A DNA stretch of 19,627 bases. It comes from JAWPNA01 sp045402695. GTDB lineage: Bacteria; Acidobacteriota; Polarisedimenticolia; JACPZX01; DASXTC01. The stretch is from the NCBI GenBank assembly GCA_045402695.1, contig JAWPNA010000412.1, positions 1-19,627 on the forward strand. Direction: 5' to 3'. Made by a program: the position numbers and the translations under genes. Position 1 is the stretch's first letter. Each line of letters opens with the position of its first letter. The notes below the pieces were generated by a model. The model saw only the letters and a program-made list of their open reading frames with translations, did no database searches and was not told the origin of the DNA. This document shows, piece by piece, positions 8,131-14,165 of the stretch.

Positions 8131-9573
8131 TCAGCACACGAACCCGCGCGCGAATTCAAGCAAGGCCCGGATGTCGGCTGGATTCGAGACCAGGCCGAGC
8201 GAGACCCGGACTGCGCCGGCCGGACGCGGGGCGACGCATCGGCGCAGATCGTCATTCGTCACCCGGCGCGCGCCGGCTGCGAAGCAGCGCTCCAGCTTCC
8301 CGCGCGTCAGCCCCAGGGCGGCCTCGCCGGCCCCCGGGTTGCAGAAGCAGCCCGTCCGCAGCGAGATCCGCCGCCGGGCCGCGCTCTCCTCGATCTCGCG
8401 GAGATCGATCACGCGCCCGGAGGCATCCAGCAGGTTGAACGCGATCGAGCCGCCACGCCGCTCGGTCCCGGCGGGGCCGTAGAGTCGCACCAGCGGCCGA
8501 CCGTTGCGATGCTCGAGGGCCAGCAGCTCTTCGATCAGCCAGCCGGTGAGCAGCCGGATCCGCTGGTGGATCGTTTCGATCCCCACCGACTCGACGAGGT
8601 CCAGCCCCAGCTCCACCCCGGGGATACCCGTGAAGTTCACTGTCCCGTCCTCGAAAGCCGCGGGGCCGGGGGCGGGAACGAAGCGGTCAGCCCTCACGGA
8701 AGCCAGGTCCACCGTCCCGCCCGCGAACCAGGGGCGCCGCAACATCTCCAGGGCCTCCCGGCGGGCGATCAGTGCTCCCACGCCGGTGGGATAACCGAAC
8801 ATCTTGTAGAAGGAGAGCGCGACGAAGTCGGCCCCCACCTGCGAGAGGTCGAGGCGGTTGGACGGGGCGAAGGCGGCCGCGTCGAGCAACACGTCCCAGC
8901 CTCGCGAACGGGCCCGCGGTACCCACCCGAGCGGGTGCTGCACGCCCGAGAAGTTCGACTGCGCAGGGAAGGCGAGGAGGTTGTGGCGGCCGGCCGCGGC
9001 GCCCTCCAGGAAGCAGTCGAACACGGCGTCGTTGACCCGCAGCTCGGGGGGGACCACCGGCGCGTAGAGCGTGCGTGCGCCCCTGACGCGGCTGAACTCG
9101 CGGATGCCGTTGACCGAGTTGTGGTTGTCGACGGTGAGCAGGAGCTGGTCGCCCGGCTCGAAGGGATACGACTCGCCGACCAGCTTCAACGCCTGGCTGG
9201 CGTTGGATGTGAAGACGACGGCGTACTCATCCTTGGGCGCAAGGAAGTAGTCGAGGATCCGGCGCCGGCAGCGCTCCACGAGCCGCGCGCTCTGGATCGA
9301 GGCCGGGTTGGTGGAGTGCGGGTTCCCGAGGATGTCTCGCAGCAAAAGCGCCGAGTGCCGGCGCACGTGGGAAGCGGCGCACAGGCTGCTGCCACCGTAA
9401 TCGAGATAGACGTGCCCCTGCTCGTCCAACCGCGAGAACTCCCGCGCTCGCAAGACGTCCAGGACGCGCGTATCCTCGTACTCGGGGTGCTCTGAAAGGA
9501 ATCGCTCCTCGGCCTCGCCAATCGAACACGGGTGTGGCGTCCGGACGAGGCGCATCCCTGTGCCAGGACGCAT
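8131..9573 (-). CDS. Class V aminotransferase-fold PLP enzyme, molybdenum cofactor sulfurase-like
   Basis: 480 aa from ATG at 9573; an ATG at 9555 is also possible, while the TTG at 9612 would overlap the upstream gene. Motifs match the N-terminal sulfurase domain of eukaryotic Moco sulfurases (ABA3/MOCOS): YLDYGGSSL (56-64), NPHSTNPAS (84-92), FTSNASQAL (121-129), cofactor-contacting Asp in LLDAAAFAP (D231), ALSFYKMFGYPTGVGALI with Schiff-base lysine K257, and RTGCFCNPG (406-414) near the C-terminus. This class abstracts sulfur from L-cysteine. Eukaryotic relatives continue NPGAC; here it reads NPGAGE, so the third cysteine is absent. There is no C-terminal MOSC domain, so the protein may act alone or with a separate partner. 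It lies 7 bp after the DUF2892 gene, as the last gene of a three-gene unit. The biological sulfur acceptor is unknown. Confidence 0.85.
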   Translation of the reverse strand: MRPGTGMRLVRTPHPCSIGEAEERFLSEHPEYEDTRVLDVLRAREFSRLDEQGHVYLDYGGSSLCAASHVRRHSALLLRDILGNPHSTNPASIQSARLVERCRRRILDYFLAPKDEYAVVFTSNASQALKLVGESYPFEPGDQLLLTVDNHNSVNGIREFSRVRGARTLYAPVVPPELRVNDAVFDCFLEGAAAGRHNLLAFPAQSNFSGVQHPLGWVPRARSRGWDVLLDAAAFAPSNRLDLSQVGADFVALSFYKMFGYPTGVGALIARREALEMLRRPWFAGGTVDLASVRADRFVPAPGPAAFEDGTVNFTGIPGVELGLDLVESVGIETIHQRIRLLTGWLIEELLALEHRNGRPLVRLYGPAGTERRGGSIAFNLLDASGRVIDLREIEESAARRRISLRTGCFCNPGAGEAALGLTRGKLERCFAAGARRVTNDDLRRCVAPRPAGAVRVSLGLVSNPADIRALLEFARGFVC

Positions 9574-9580
9574 GGCGTTA

Positions 9581-9772
9581 CTACGTGCCGGTCCGGCGAG
9601 TCGAGATGCCAAGGATGGTGTAGGGCGGACACCAGCCCGCCGCGCCCGTGAGTACCGGGAAGATCCCCAGATACGCCCAGGGCGATTTGGGTCCCACGAA
9701 CGCCAAGGACACGATCGCGAGCCCGATCACCACGCGGAAAACACGTTCTGTGTCACCGATGTTCTTTTTCAT
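9581..9772 (-). CDS. DUF2892 (YgaP-like membrane domain) small protein
   Basis: 63 aa. ATG at 9772 with GGAGA about 8 nt upstream. It opens with MKKNIGDTERVFRVVIGLAI and has two hydrophobic helices (about 11-27 and 32-47) closed by GWCPPYTILGIST, the signature of DUF2892. Family knowledge: this domain occurs alone or fused to a rhodanese (sulfurtransferase), as in E. coli YgaP. Inner-membrane location is expected. It begins 25 bp after the c554-like cytochrome gene and ends 7 bp before the sulfurase-like gene, so the three are very probably one transcript. The association with sulfur-transfer proteins fits its downstream neighbour, but its direct function is not known. Confidence 0.85.
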   Translation of the reverse strand: MKKNIGDTERVFRVVIGLAIVSLAFVGPKSPWAYLGIFPVLTGAAGWCPPYTILGISTRRTGT

Positions 9773-9797
9773 TGTCCGGTCTCCATCTCACGTTGGG

Positions 9798-10373
9798 TCA
9801 GCGCCCGGCGGAAGCGTGTTTGATCTTCGGCCACATCCGGGCGAAGTCGAAATCACCGCAGGTCCCTTCGTGGCATGTCACACAACGTGCCTTGATCGCG
9901 CGTTCGTCGTCGTAGCGAGTGAGCCCATCCAGGGATTTCACTTCGTCCTTCCCGGTCCGTGCCTCCACGTGGGCGGAACCCGGACCGTGGCACGACTCGC
10001 ACTGCACGCCATCCTGCCGGTCGAAGGACTCAGCGAGGGATTGCGCGTCGGCGCCGAATGCCGTCACGTGGCACGGCAGGCACTCCTTCGACTCCGCGGC
10101 CGGCTTCGGCAGGCCGTACTTCACTCCACGGCCGATCTCGACGATCCACAGTTCCAGGTCCTGGCATTTCCTGGGCTCACTTTCCGAGTGCGTCTGCAAG
10201 GTCCTGAAGGCCCCTGCGTGGCTGGTGTTCCGCCACTGGTGGAGCGCGTTCCCCTGCTGCTCCGTACCGTGGCACAGGGCGCACGCCTTCACGCCGACGT
10301 ACTTGTTCTGTGCGTATGCGGGGAGCGACAAAAGGGCGATGACAGCGATGTTCGTGATGGGTGATAGCCGCAT
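9798..10373 (-). CDS. Tetrahaem cytochrome c, cytochrome c554-like
   Basis: 191 aa. ATG 10373 was chosen because GAGGAGA lies just upstream and a signal peptide follows (hydrophobic core ITNIAVIALLSLPAYA, cleavage about residue 21); the open frame extends further 5' without support. Four CXXCH sites: CALCH (31-35), CLPCH (98-102), CESCH (125-129), CVTCH (164-168). Additional histidines in LHQWRNTSHAGAF (H45, H52) and GSAHVE (H135) are placed as distal ligands are in cytochrome c554-type folds. Periplasmic electron carrier or small-molecule redox enzyme; the substrate cannot be assigned. First gene of the minus-strand unit with DUF2892 and the sulfurase-like enzyme. A perfect 7-bp inverted repeat lies 47 bp upstream (10420-10439). 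Confidence 0.87.
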   Translation of the reverse strand: MRLSPITNIAVIALLSLPAYAQNKYVGVKACALCHGTEQQGNALHQWRNTSHAGAFRTLQTHSESEPRKCQDLELWIVEIGRGVKYGLPKPAAESKECLPCHVTAFGADAQSLAESFDRQDGVQCESCHGPGSAHVEARTGKDEVKSLDGLTRYDDERAIKARCVTCHEGTCGDFDFARMWPKIKHASAGR

Positions 10374-10806
10374 GACGATCTCCTCGAAGAGATGGGGCGG
10401 CGGTATGCCTCGGATGAGGCCGGTCCGTTGCGGGACCGGGCCGGCGCCTTTCACAGGTGTAGACGGTGGAGGATGGGCGAGAGATACAGTTACCGCGGCC
10501 GGCCCGGCCCGCTGCCTGGAAGGGGGCCAAAAGTGGCTGGCGGCGGGGCCTGGGGCGCCGGCGGGTTCATGCCGTCAGGCAGCCGTCCGTGATGCGCCTG
10601 ATCAAACATGGAAGCTCTCCATGGATTCAACAGCCCTGGCGAACTTCGCGCGCATCCGATCCGAGATCGACGTATCCGCCACCTGGGAAGGCGGCCATCG
10701 CCGTCGGCGTGCCTGAGGCCCACGCTCACCCGCGGCGAGCGAACGTGCGGGCGAAGTCTGCGCCGAGCCCGAGGCCCGACGTCGGGTGCAGCGTGTTGGC
10801 GTGTTA
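10374..10806 (-). other. Gene-free region upstream of the c554-like cytochrome
   Basis: 433 bp with no convincing gene on either strand; open frames here are proline- or arginine-rich shadows without ribosome sites. It holds several dyads: CCGGTCC/GGACCGG (10420-10439), CATGGA/TCCATG (10607-10623) and a 12-bp palindrome CCCGACGTCGGG (10775-10786). The cytochrome operon promoter should lie here, but I see no good -10/-35 pair. Confidence 0.5.
10420..10439. promoter_or_regulatory. Inverted repeat upstream of the cytochrome operon
   Basis: CCGGTCC (10420-10426) and GGACCGG (10433-10439) form a perfect 7-bp dyad with a 6-nt centre, 47 bp before the c554-like start codon. This is a suitable place for a repressor operator or a leader hairpin. 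No known operator was recognised. Confidence 0.35.
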
Positions 10807-11136
10807 TCACTCACCTCGTTTGAGGTGCGCTTCACGGAGCTTTGCGGCCGTGTACTCTGCTCGTGCCGCACCGTTGAGGAGCCGCCTCCGAACCTGACAC
10901 CAACAGATCAGGTCTTCGACATCAACTTCGACCTTGCTTAGCACGATGCCCTGGGCCTCGATCTCAGCAAACGTCCGATCAGCGGATCTCCTCCACTCAT
11001 CATAAGTGGCTTCCAAGTCCGGAGCATCGACGGCCGCTTCAAGAAGTCGTGGATACTGATCGGCTCGATACCAAGCAACTCCCGTGACGGTCACTGCAGC
11101 ATCTGACCGCTGGTTCGACCTCGTCCGTTTCGGCAC
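10807..11136 (-). CDS. Conserved-looking hypothetical protein, 109 aa
   Basis: GTG start at 11136 with GCGAGG 5 nt upstream. No named domain recognised. The protein has a basic N-terminus, a VTVTGVAWYRADQYPRL segment (15-31), then two likely helices rich in charged residues (DLEATYDEWRRSADRTFAEI) and a VEVDVEDLICWC segment. The pattern resembles small cytoplasmic proteins of unknown function seen in many bacteria, but I cannot name the family. Soluble; no signal or membrane segment. It follows the HEPN-like gene after 120 bp in the same direction and has a similarly lower apparent G+C than the flanking genes, suggesting transfer. A CACCTC/GAGGTG dyad (10812-10827) overlaps its last codons and may help end transcription. 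Confidence 0.7.
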   Translation of the reverse strand: MPKRTRSNQRSDAAVTVTGVAWYRADQYPRLLEAAVDAPDLEATYDEWRRSADRTFAEIEAQGIVLSKVEVDVEDLICWCQVRRRLLNGAARAEYTAAKLREAHLKRGE

Positions 11137-11223
11137 GTAAACCTCGCAGCTTGGAGAATGGTCCCGAGGACCGGTCGTAGCGAGCGACGCTGGTACTGAT
11201 CTTCGGGAGTCTTTATCAACACG

Positions 11224-11236
11224 TCTAACGCGTTTT
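11224..11236. repeat. 13-bp direct repeat, distal copy (TCTAACGCGTTTT)
   Basis: Perfect copy of the 13-mer at 11894-11906. It lies downstream of the HEPN-like gene (minus orientation). TTGCACG at 11235-11241 overlaps its end and is the reverse complement of CGTGCAA at 11887-11893, which touches the other repeat. Interpreted as one attachment-site half or target duplication. Confidence 0.75.
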
Positions 11237-11256
11237 GCACGTGGCTGGGCGCTCGT

Positions 11257-11868
11257 TCATGGTTTCGCTTCGAGGATGTCGCCTGGAGTCAGTTGCTTCT
11301 CTGGATCGACATCGACGACCTCGGCCTCGTACTGTTCGACTGCTTTGCCGTATAGGCGGGCCTGATGAACTGTGATCGCATGCCACGTGTAGGGATCCTT
11401 CTCGAACTTTGCAATCATGTCTTGCACACCCTTCCGGAGGCCAGTGGAATTCGATCGTACGGACACGTGGACCTCGTGAACATGACATAGGCTGTTTCGT
11501 GCGGTGATTAGTTCGTGCAGCGATTGTACACGAGGTGATTCCCACCGCAATCGAAGTTGGGACGAACTGAGAAGCTCCGGGAGCTTGATCATTCGCTCTC
11601 GCACGGAACGCTCTGCGAGATCCGCCGCAGCCTTGCTGATCACACTGTCGGATGGACCTCTCCTGCGTTCGAGTGAGAGCCTCATATTGATGGCTTCCTC
11701 GATGGCCGCGAAGAAAAGAATGGTGGCGCAGGCTGCCTGGACCAGTTCTAACGGGCCGGATTGTTCCGCTTGCTCCAGAAGCGCCTGGGCATCCATGTGG
11801 AGTTGTGGTGAATGCCGTGCTGAGATCAGGAAGTTATCGCTTGGCTCATCCGGCGGTCGCGTAGACAT
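11257..11868 (-). CDS. HEPN-like protein (RNxxxH motif), possible RNase toxin or defence protein
   Basis: 203 aa. ATG 11868 was chosen because GGAGA precedes it by about 6 nt; the open frame extends upstream only into the sigma gene. Mostly helical, no signal peptide. A hydrophobic helix CATILFFAAIEEAINMRL (48-65) with an E..N pattern is followed by ITARNSLCH with R124-N125-x3-H129, the Rx4-6H arrangement that marks catalytic HEPN ribonucleases. Family knowledge: HEPN proteins are common in toxin-antitoxin and abortive-infection systems. The assignment rests on one motif plus the helix pattern and is tentative. No MNT nucleotidyltransferase or other known antitoxin is adjacent. G+C looks lower than in the flanking genes. 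The gene sits alone inside a segment bounded by 13-bp direct repeats and begins 26 bp after the sigma factor stop. Confidence 0.7.
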   Translation of the reverse strand: MSTRPPDEPSDNFLISARHSPQLHMDAQALLEQAEQSGPLELVQAACATILFFAAIEEAINMRLSLERRRGPSDSVISKAAADLAERSVRERMIKLPELLSSSQLRLRWESPRVQSLHELITARNSLCHVHEVHVSVRSNSTGLRKGVQDMIAKFEKDPYTWHAITVHQARLYGKAVEQYEAEVVDVDPEKQLTPGDILEAKP

Positions 11869-11893
11869 CGGATTCTCCAGTCCCGTCGTGCAA

Positions 11894-11906
11894 TCTAACG
11901 CGTTTT
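11894..11906. repeat. 13-bp direct repeat, proximal copy at the sigma factor stop
   Basis: TCTAACGCGTTTT, identical to 11224-11236. On the minus strand it reads AAAACGCGTTAGA and contains the sigma gene's last codons and TAG stop (11895-11897). It is immediately adjacent to CGTGCAA (11887-11893). A 3'-gene-end location is typical for integrase attachment sites. Confidence 0.75.
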
Positions 11907-12494
11907 CGGTTCGCCCATCAGCTCGCCCCGCTCGTTGTAGTAGCACTTGCAGTTGCGGCGGAGCTCCTCGTGGAGTCTGGCGCGAGCCCGATGGAGTCTG
12001 ATCTTGACGGTACCCAGGGGAAGCGCCAGGCGTTTCGCGATCTCCTCGTTGGACAGGTTCTCGAACTCCCTGAGCACGTACACGTCGTAGTAGTTTCGGG
12101 GAAGCTCGTTCACGTAGTCGAGGTAGCACGCAACCATCTCGTTGCGGATCGCGATCTCCTCGGGTGTGCGTGCGCTGCCGTCCGGAATGCGTGAAAACGA
12201 CCCTTCTTCCTCCCTACCGCTTGGCGGCGTCCCGGATCCGCCGGGGGCACGCGCACCACGGGCGGAGCGCATCCGTGCCTCGTCTCTCACGGTGTTGAGG
12301 GTGATCGCGTAAACCCAGGATGTCAGCTTGGAGGAATCCGCGAGAGTCTCCAGGGAGCGACCGATCTTGACGAAGACCTCCTGGGCCACATCATCCGCTC
12401 CGTCACGACCGATCAGGCTCGCGGCGTACGCGAGCACTTTGCCGTGGTAGGCCTGGTAGATCTGAGAGATGTCAGGCACGGTTTTTTCGCTCAC
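11895..12494 (-). CDS. ECF-type (extracytoplasmic function) RNA polymerase sigma factor
   Basis: 199 aa. GTG 12494 was chosen because GAGGAA (12501-12506) is spaced 6 nt from it; the TTG at 12500 abuts that site. Region sigma-2 (about 12-79): ADDVAQEVFVKIGRSL and LTSWVYAITLNTVRDEARM. A flexible linker rich in Gly, Arg and Glu follows (80-112). Region sigma-4 (about 122-180): LPRNYYDVYVLREFENLSNE, the helix-turn-helix IAKRLALPLGTVKIRLHRAR. An unusual tail follows, RNCKCYYNERGELMGEP, with two cysteines; similar Cys/aromatic tails occur in some ECF groups. It directs transcription of a stress or envelope regulon that cannot be named. No anti-sigma gene is next to it: the downstream position is taken by the HEPN-like gene, whose bounding repeat overlaps this gene's stop codon. 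Confidence 0.9.
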   Translation of the reverse strand: MSEKTVPDISQIYQAYHGKVLAYAASLIGRDGADDVAQEVFVKIGRSLETLADSSKLTSWVYAITLNTVRDEARMRSARGARAPGGSGTPPSGREEEGSFSRIPDGSARTPEEIAIRNEMVACYLDYVNELPRNYYDVYVLREFENLSNEEIAKRLALPLGTVKIRLHRARARLHEELRRNCKCYYNERGELMGEPKTR

Positions 12495-12853
12495 GCGCAA
12501 TTCCTCAGTGGAGGAATCCTCGGTGGTTCCCCTGAAGCGTCTCGGCTGGCGGACCGTTCGGCCGAGGAGGTCGACTGAGCCCAGGGAGCTGTGAGTGACA
12601 CGGTCGAGCTTCGTCTTGACCCCACGGCTTGCCTGTATTCTAACCCCTCCGGCCAGCCTGCCACATCCCCCATGGGTAGGATCACGGCGTCAGCGTCGGG
12701 CCGCACGCTTGCGGTAGAGATCGTCTGGGAGCTCCGGCGGAGAGGGTCATAGAGCTTCGCTCGAGTCCCAGCGGATGGCGTTGAGCCGTCGCAAGCCGCA
12801 GCGGCTTCGACTCATCGCGCGGATCACGGCGGTTGGGCCGCTTCGGCCGAGTA

Positions 12854-12945
12854 CGGGAGGAAGTCATCGAGGACATCGAGTTGTCCCACAATCGCCGCTG
12901 GCGCCACTCGTCGTTCGGTGATTTCGACCCGGCTCTGCTCGCAGT
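12854..12945 (+). mobile_element. IS3-family transposase (OrfB) C-terminal remnant
   Basis: The plus-strand frame starting CGG at 12854 reads REEVIEDIEL, then SHNRRWRHSSFGDFDPA. This matches the end of IS3-type DDE transposases, which run roughly T-R-E-E...YIE..YNRxRRHSxLGxxSP. Only about 30 codons are recognisable; neither the catalytic residues nor inverted repeats are visible. The frame runs directly into the kinase-tail relic, so the junction (about 12946-12950) is a recombination scar. Confidence 0.6.
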
Positions 12946-12947
12946 GA

Positions 12948-13057
12948 GCGTCACTGCTTCAGCAAGGTGGTCCAGTTCAGGATGACCCGGATGTCGCGCT
13001 GGACATCGGGGCCGGCCGTCACCAGGAACCGTTCCCCATCAGGGCTCCCGCCGGCTC
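12948..13057. repeat. 110-bp direct repeat, copy 1
   Basis: Aligns without gaps to 14166-14275 with about 4 mismatches (roughly 96% identity by eye). It covers the stop codon and last ~33 codons of the kinase-propeller C-terminus. Together the copies bracket the HEAT lipoprotein gene. Confidence 0.85.
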
Positions 13058-13169
13058 GGGCACGCTGTACAACGTCCTGCCGGGCGGCGTAAAGTCCTAC
13101 GAGCAGCCAGGAGATCGAGAGTGCCCAGCAAACCGCCGCCGGGAGCCGCGCCCTCCACCACCTTGGTCG
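12951..13169 (-). pseudogene. Internally deleted remnant of a third kinase-propeller gene
   Basis: A 72-codon open frame between in-frame stops (TGA at 13170-13172 upstream; TGA at 12951-12953). It has no start codon. The last ~33 codons (AGGSPDGERFLVTAG ... ILNWTTLLKQ) are nearly identical to the C-terminus of the kinase at 14169-16814, which ends NWASLLKQ. The first ~39 codons encode RWWRARLP followed by a hydrophobic segment (AAVCWALSISWLLVGLYAA), like the juxtamembrane and membrane helix of such kinases. It therefore looks like an in-frame deletion joining the membrane helix to the propeller's last strand, with the kinase domain lost. It could in principle be a minimal membrane peptide, but no start codon or ribosome site supports that. 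Confidence 0.65.
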
Positions 13170-13177
13170 TCACAGCG

Positions 13178-13183
13178 TATACT
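13178..13183 (+). promoter_or_regulatory. -10-like TATACT immediately before the HEAT lipoprotein
   Basis: TATACT (5 of 6 matches to TATAAT) ends 8 bp before the ATG at 13192. Transcription from it would begin at about 13190, giving an almost leaderless mRNA. No good -35 is seen at 17 bp, so support is limited. Confidence 0.35.
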
Positions 13184-13191
13184 CTCCGGCC

Positions 13192-14130
13192 ATGGTGAGG
13201 TCCGCGCGGGCAGCGCTCCTTCCGACTTTTGCCCTCGTCCTCGCCTCCTGTTCGTTGCCCTCCGGGCTAGACGAGCCGTATTACGAGTTGAGACCAGCGA
13301 CTCACTGGATCAAGGAACTCGGGGCATCTCACCTTTACCACTATGGTTTCTTCGGGACGCAAGACAGAAGCCGTAGGTCGATCGAGGCACTCCAGAAGAT
13401 GGGACCCGCGGCGGTTCCCGCGTGTCTGAGGGCTTTAGATGACAAGCGCTGGCACGTCCGGGCCGGAGCGGCGCATGCGCTGGCTCTCTATGGCGCCGAT
13501 GCCAGGGAGGCGGTCGCAGCCCTTGCCGCGGCGGTGATGGATCCGGACCCGACGGTCCGGCAGTTGGCGACTGACGCCCTCGCGACGATCGGCGCGGAGG
13601 CCATGGCTGCGATTCCCCTCCTGAGCCAAGGCCTCGCACATCACGACCCCATGATCCGCATCAGCGTCGCCTACGCTCTCGTACGACTCGATCCCTCCAA
13701 TGACGCGGCGGTCCAGGTCCTGATCGAAGGGGTGCAGTACGTGGACGTTGAGTTCAGGGATGCGCTCCAACGCTCTTGGGGGGCAGACTGGCAGAAGTAC
13801 ATGAACGCCATGGAAATCAAGACGAGCGCCGGGCAGCGCATCATGAACCATGAAGAACAGGTGCGACAATACGCCGCTCGTTGGCTCGGGCAACTGGGCC
13901 CCACAGCGAGGCGCGCCCTCCCGGAGTTGATCGCGGCACTGAGCAGTCCTTACGCCCGCGTTCGCATGGCTGCGGCTGACGCCCTGACCGGGATCGGCGT
14001 CGAGGACGAGGGCACTGTCTCGAGCCTCCGAGAGCTTCTGAACAATGAGGATCCAATGGTTCGCGCAGCCGCCCAGACAGCGCTGGGGAAACTGGATCCG
14101 CAGAGCCGGCCTACCGCGCCCTCACGCTGA
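13192..14130 (+). CDS. HEAT-repeat lipoprotein
   Basis: 312 aa from ATG 13192. The N-terminus MVRSARAALLPTFALVLASC is a lipoprotein signal with lipobox LASC and lipidated C20. The rest is alpha-helical HEAT/PBS-lyase-type repeats: MGPAAVPACLRALDDKRWHV, RAGAAHALALYGADAREAV, PDPTVRQLATDALATIGAEA, DPMIRISVAYALVRL and, after a longer insertion (about 180-225), LGPTARRALPELIAALSSPY, VRMAAADALTGIG and DPMVRAAAQTALGKL. Such repeats form curved protein-binding scaffolds, and the lipid anchor puts it in the cell envelope. Its binding partner is unknown. It is flanked on both sides by copies of a kinase C-terminus and converges with the intact kinase gene, leaving a 38-bp gap. No Shine-Dalgarno is visible. 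Confidence 0.85.
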   Translation: MVRSARAALLPTFALVLASCSLPSGLDEPYYELRPATHWIKELGASHLYHYGFFGTQDRSRRSIEALQKMGPAAVPACLRALDDKRWHVRAGAAHALALYGADAREAVAALAAAVMDPDPTVRQLATDALATIGAEAMAAIPLLSQGLAHHDPMIRISVAYALVRLDPSNDAAVQVLIEGVQYVDVEFRDALQRSWGADWQKYMNAMEIKTSAGQRIMNHEEQVRQYAARWLGQLGPTARRALPELIAALSSPYARVRMAAADALTGIGVEDEGTVSSLRELLNNEDPMVRAAAQTALGKLDPQSRPTAPSR

Positions 14131-14165
14131 GAGGCGCATCGAGGCGGCATGCGACTTCGCCGCGG

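Larger units (their letters stand above)
12495..13191. other. Relic-filled intergenic region
   Basis: About 700 bp with no intact gene. 12495-12850 shows nothing recognisable beyond the sigma factor leader; a TTAGAAT (minus strand, about 12638-12644) could be part of a promoter. 12854-12945 encodes the end of an IS3-type transposase (plus). 12951-13169 encodes a kinase tail remnant (minus). The last bases carry a -10-like TATACT for the lipoprotein gene. Confidence 0.6.

Noticed and set aside
8116..9495. Long plus-strand open frame (459 codons) opposite the PLP enzyme
   Set aside because: It is antisense to a gene with clear catalytic motifs; the predicted protein is low-complexity (His, Arg, Glu, Gly rich), a usual shadow in high-GC DNA.
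10490..10871. Minus-strand open frames upstream of the c554-like gene
   Set aside because: Pro/Arg-rich with no recognisable domain, overlapping each other and the 109-aa gene; no convincing ribosome sites.
11223..11899. Integron gene-cassette reading: GTTAGAC and GTTAGAT at the repeat ends fit the attC core GTTRRRY
   Set aside because: No paired RYYYAAC arm or attC-like foldback is evident near the HEPN stop, the same GTTAGA word occurs inside the gene (11747-11752), and no integrase is in view. A simple attachment-site duplication explains more.
12682..12954. 90-codon minus-strand open frame over the IS3 relic
   Set aside because: Antisense to the transposase remnant, no domain and no ribosome site.
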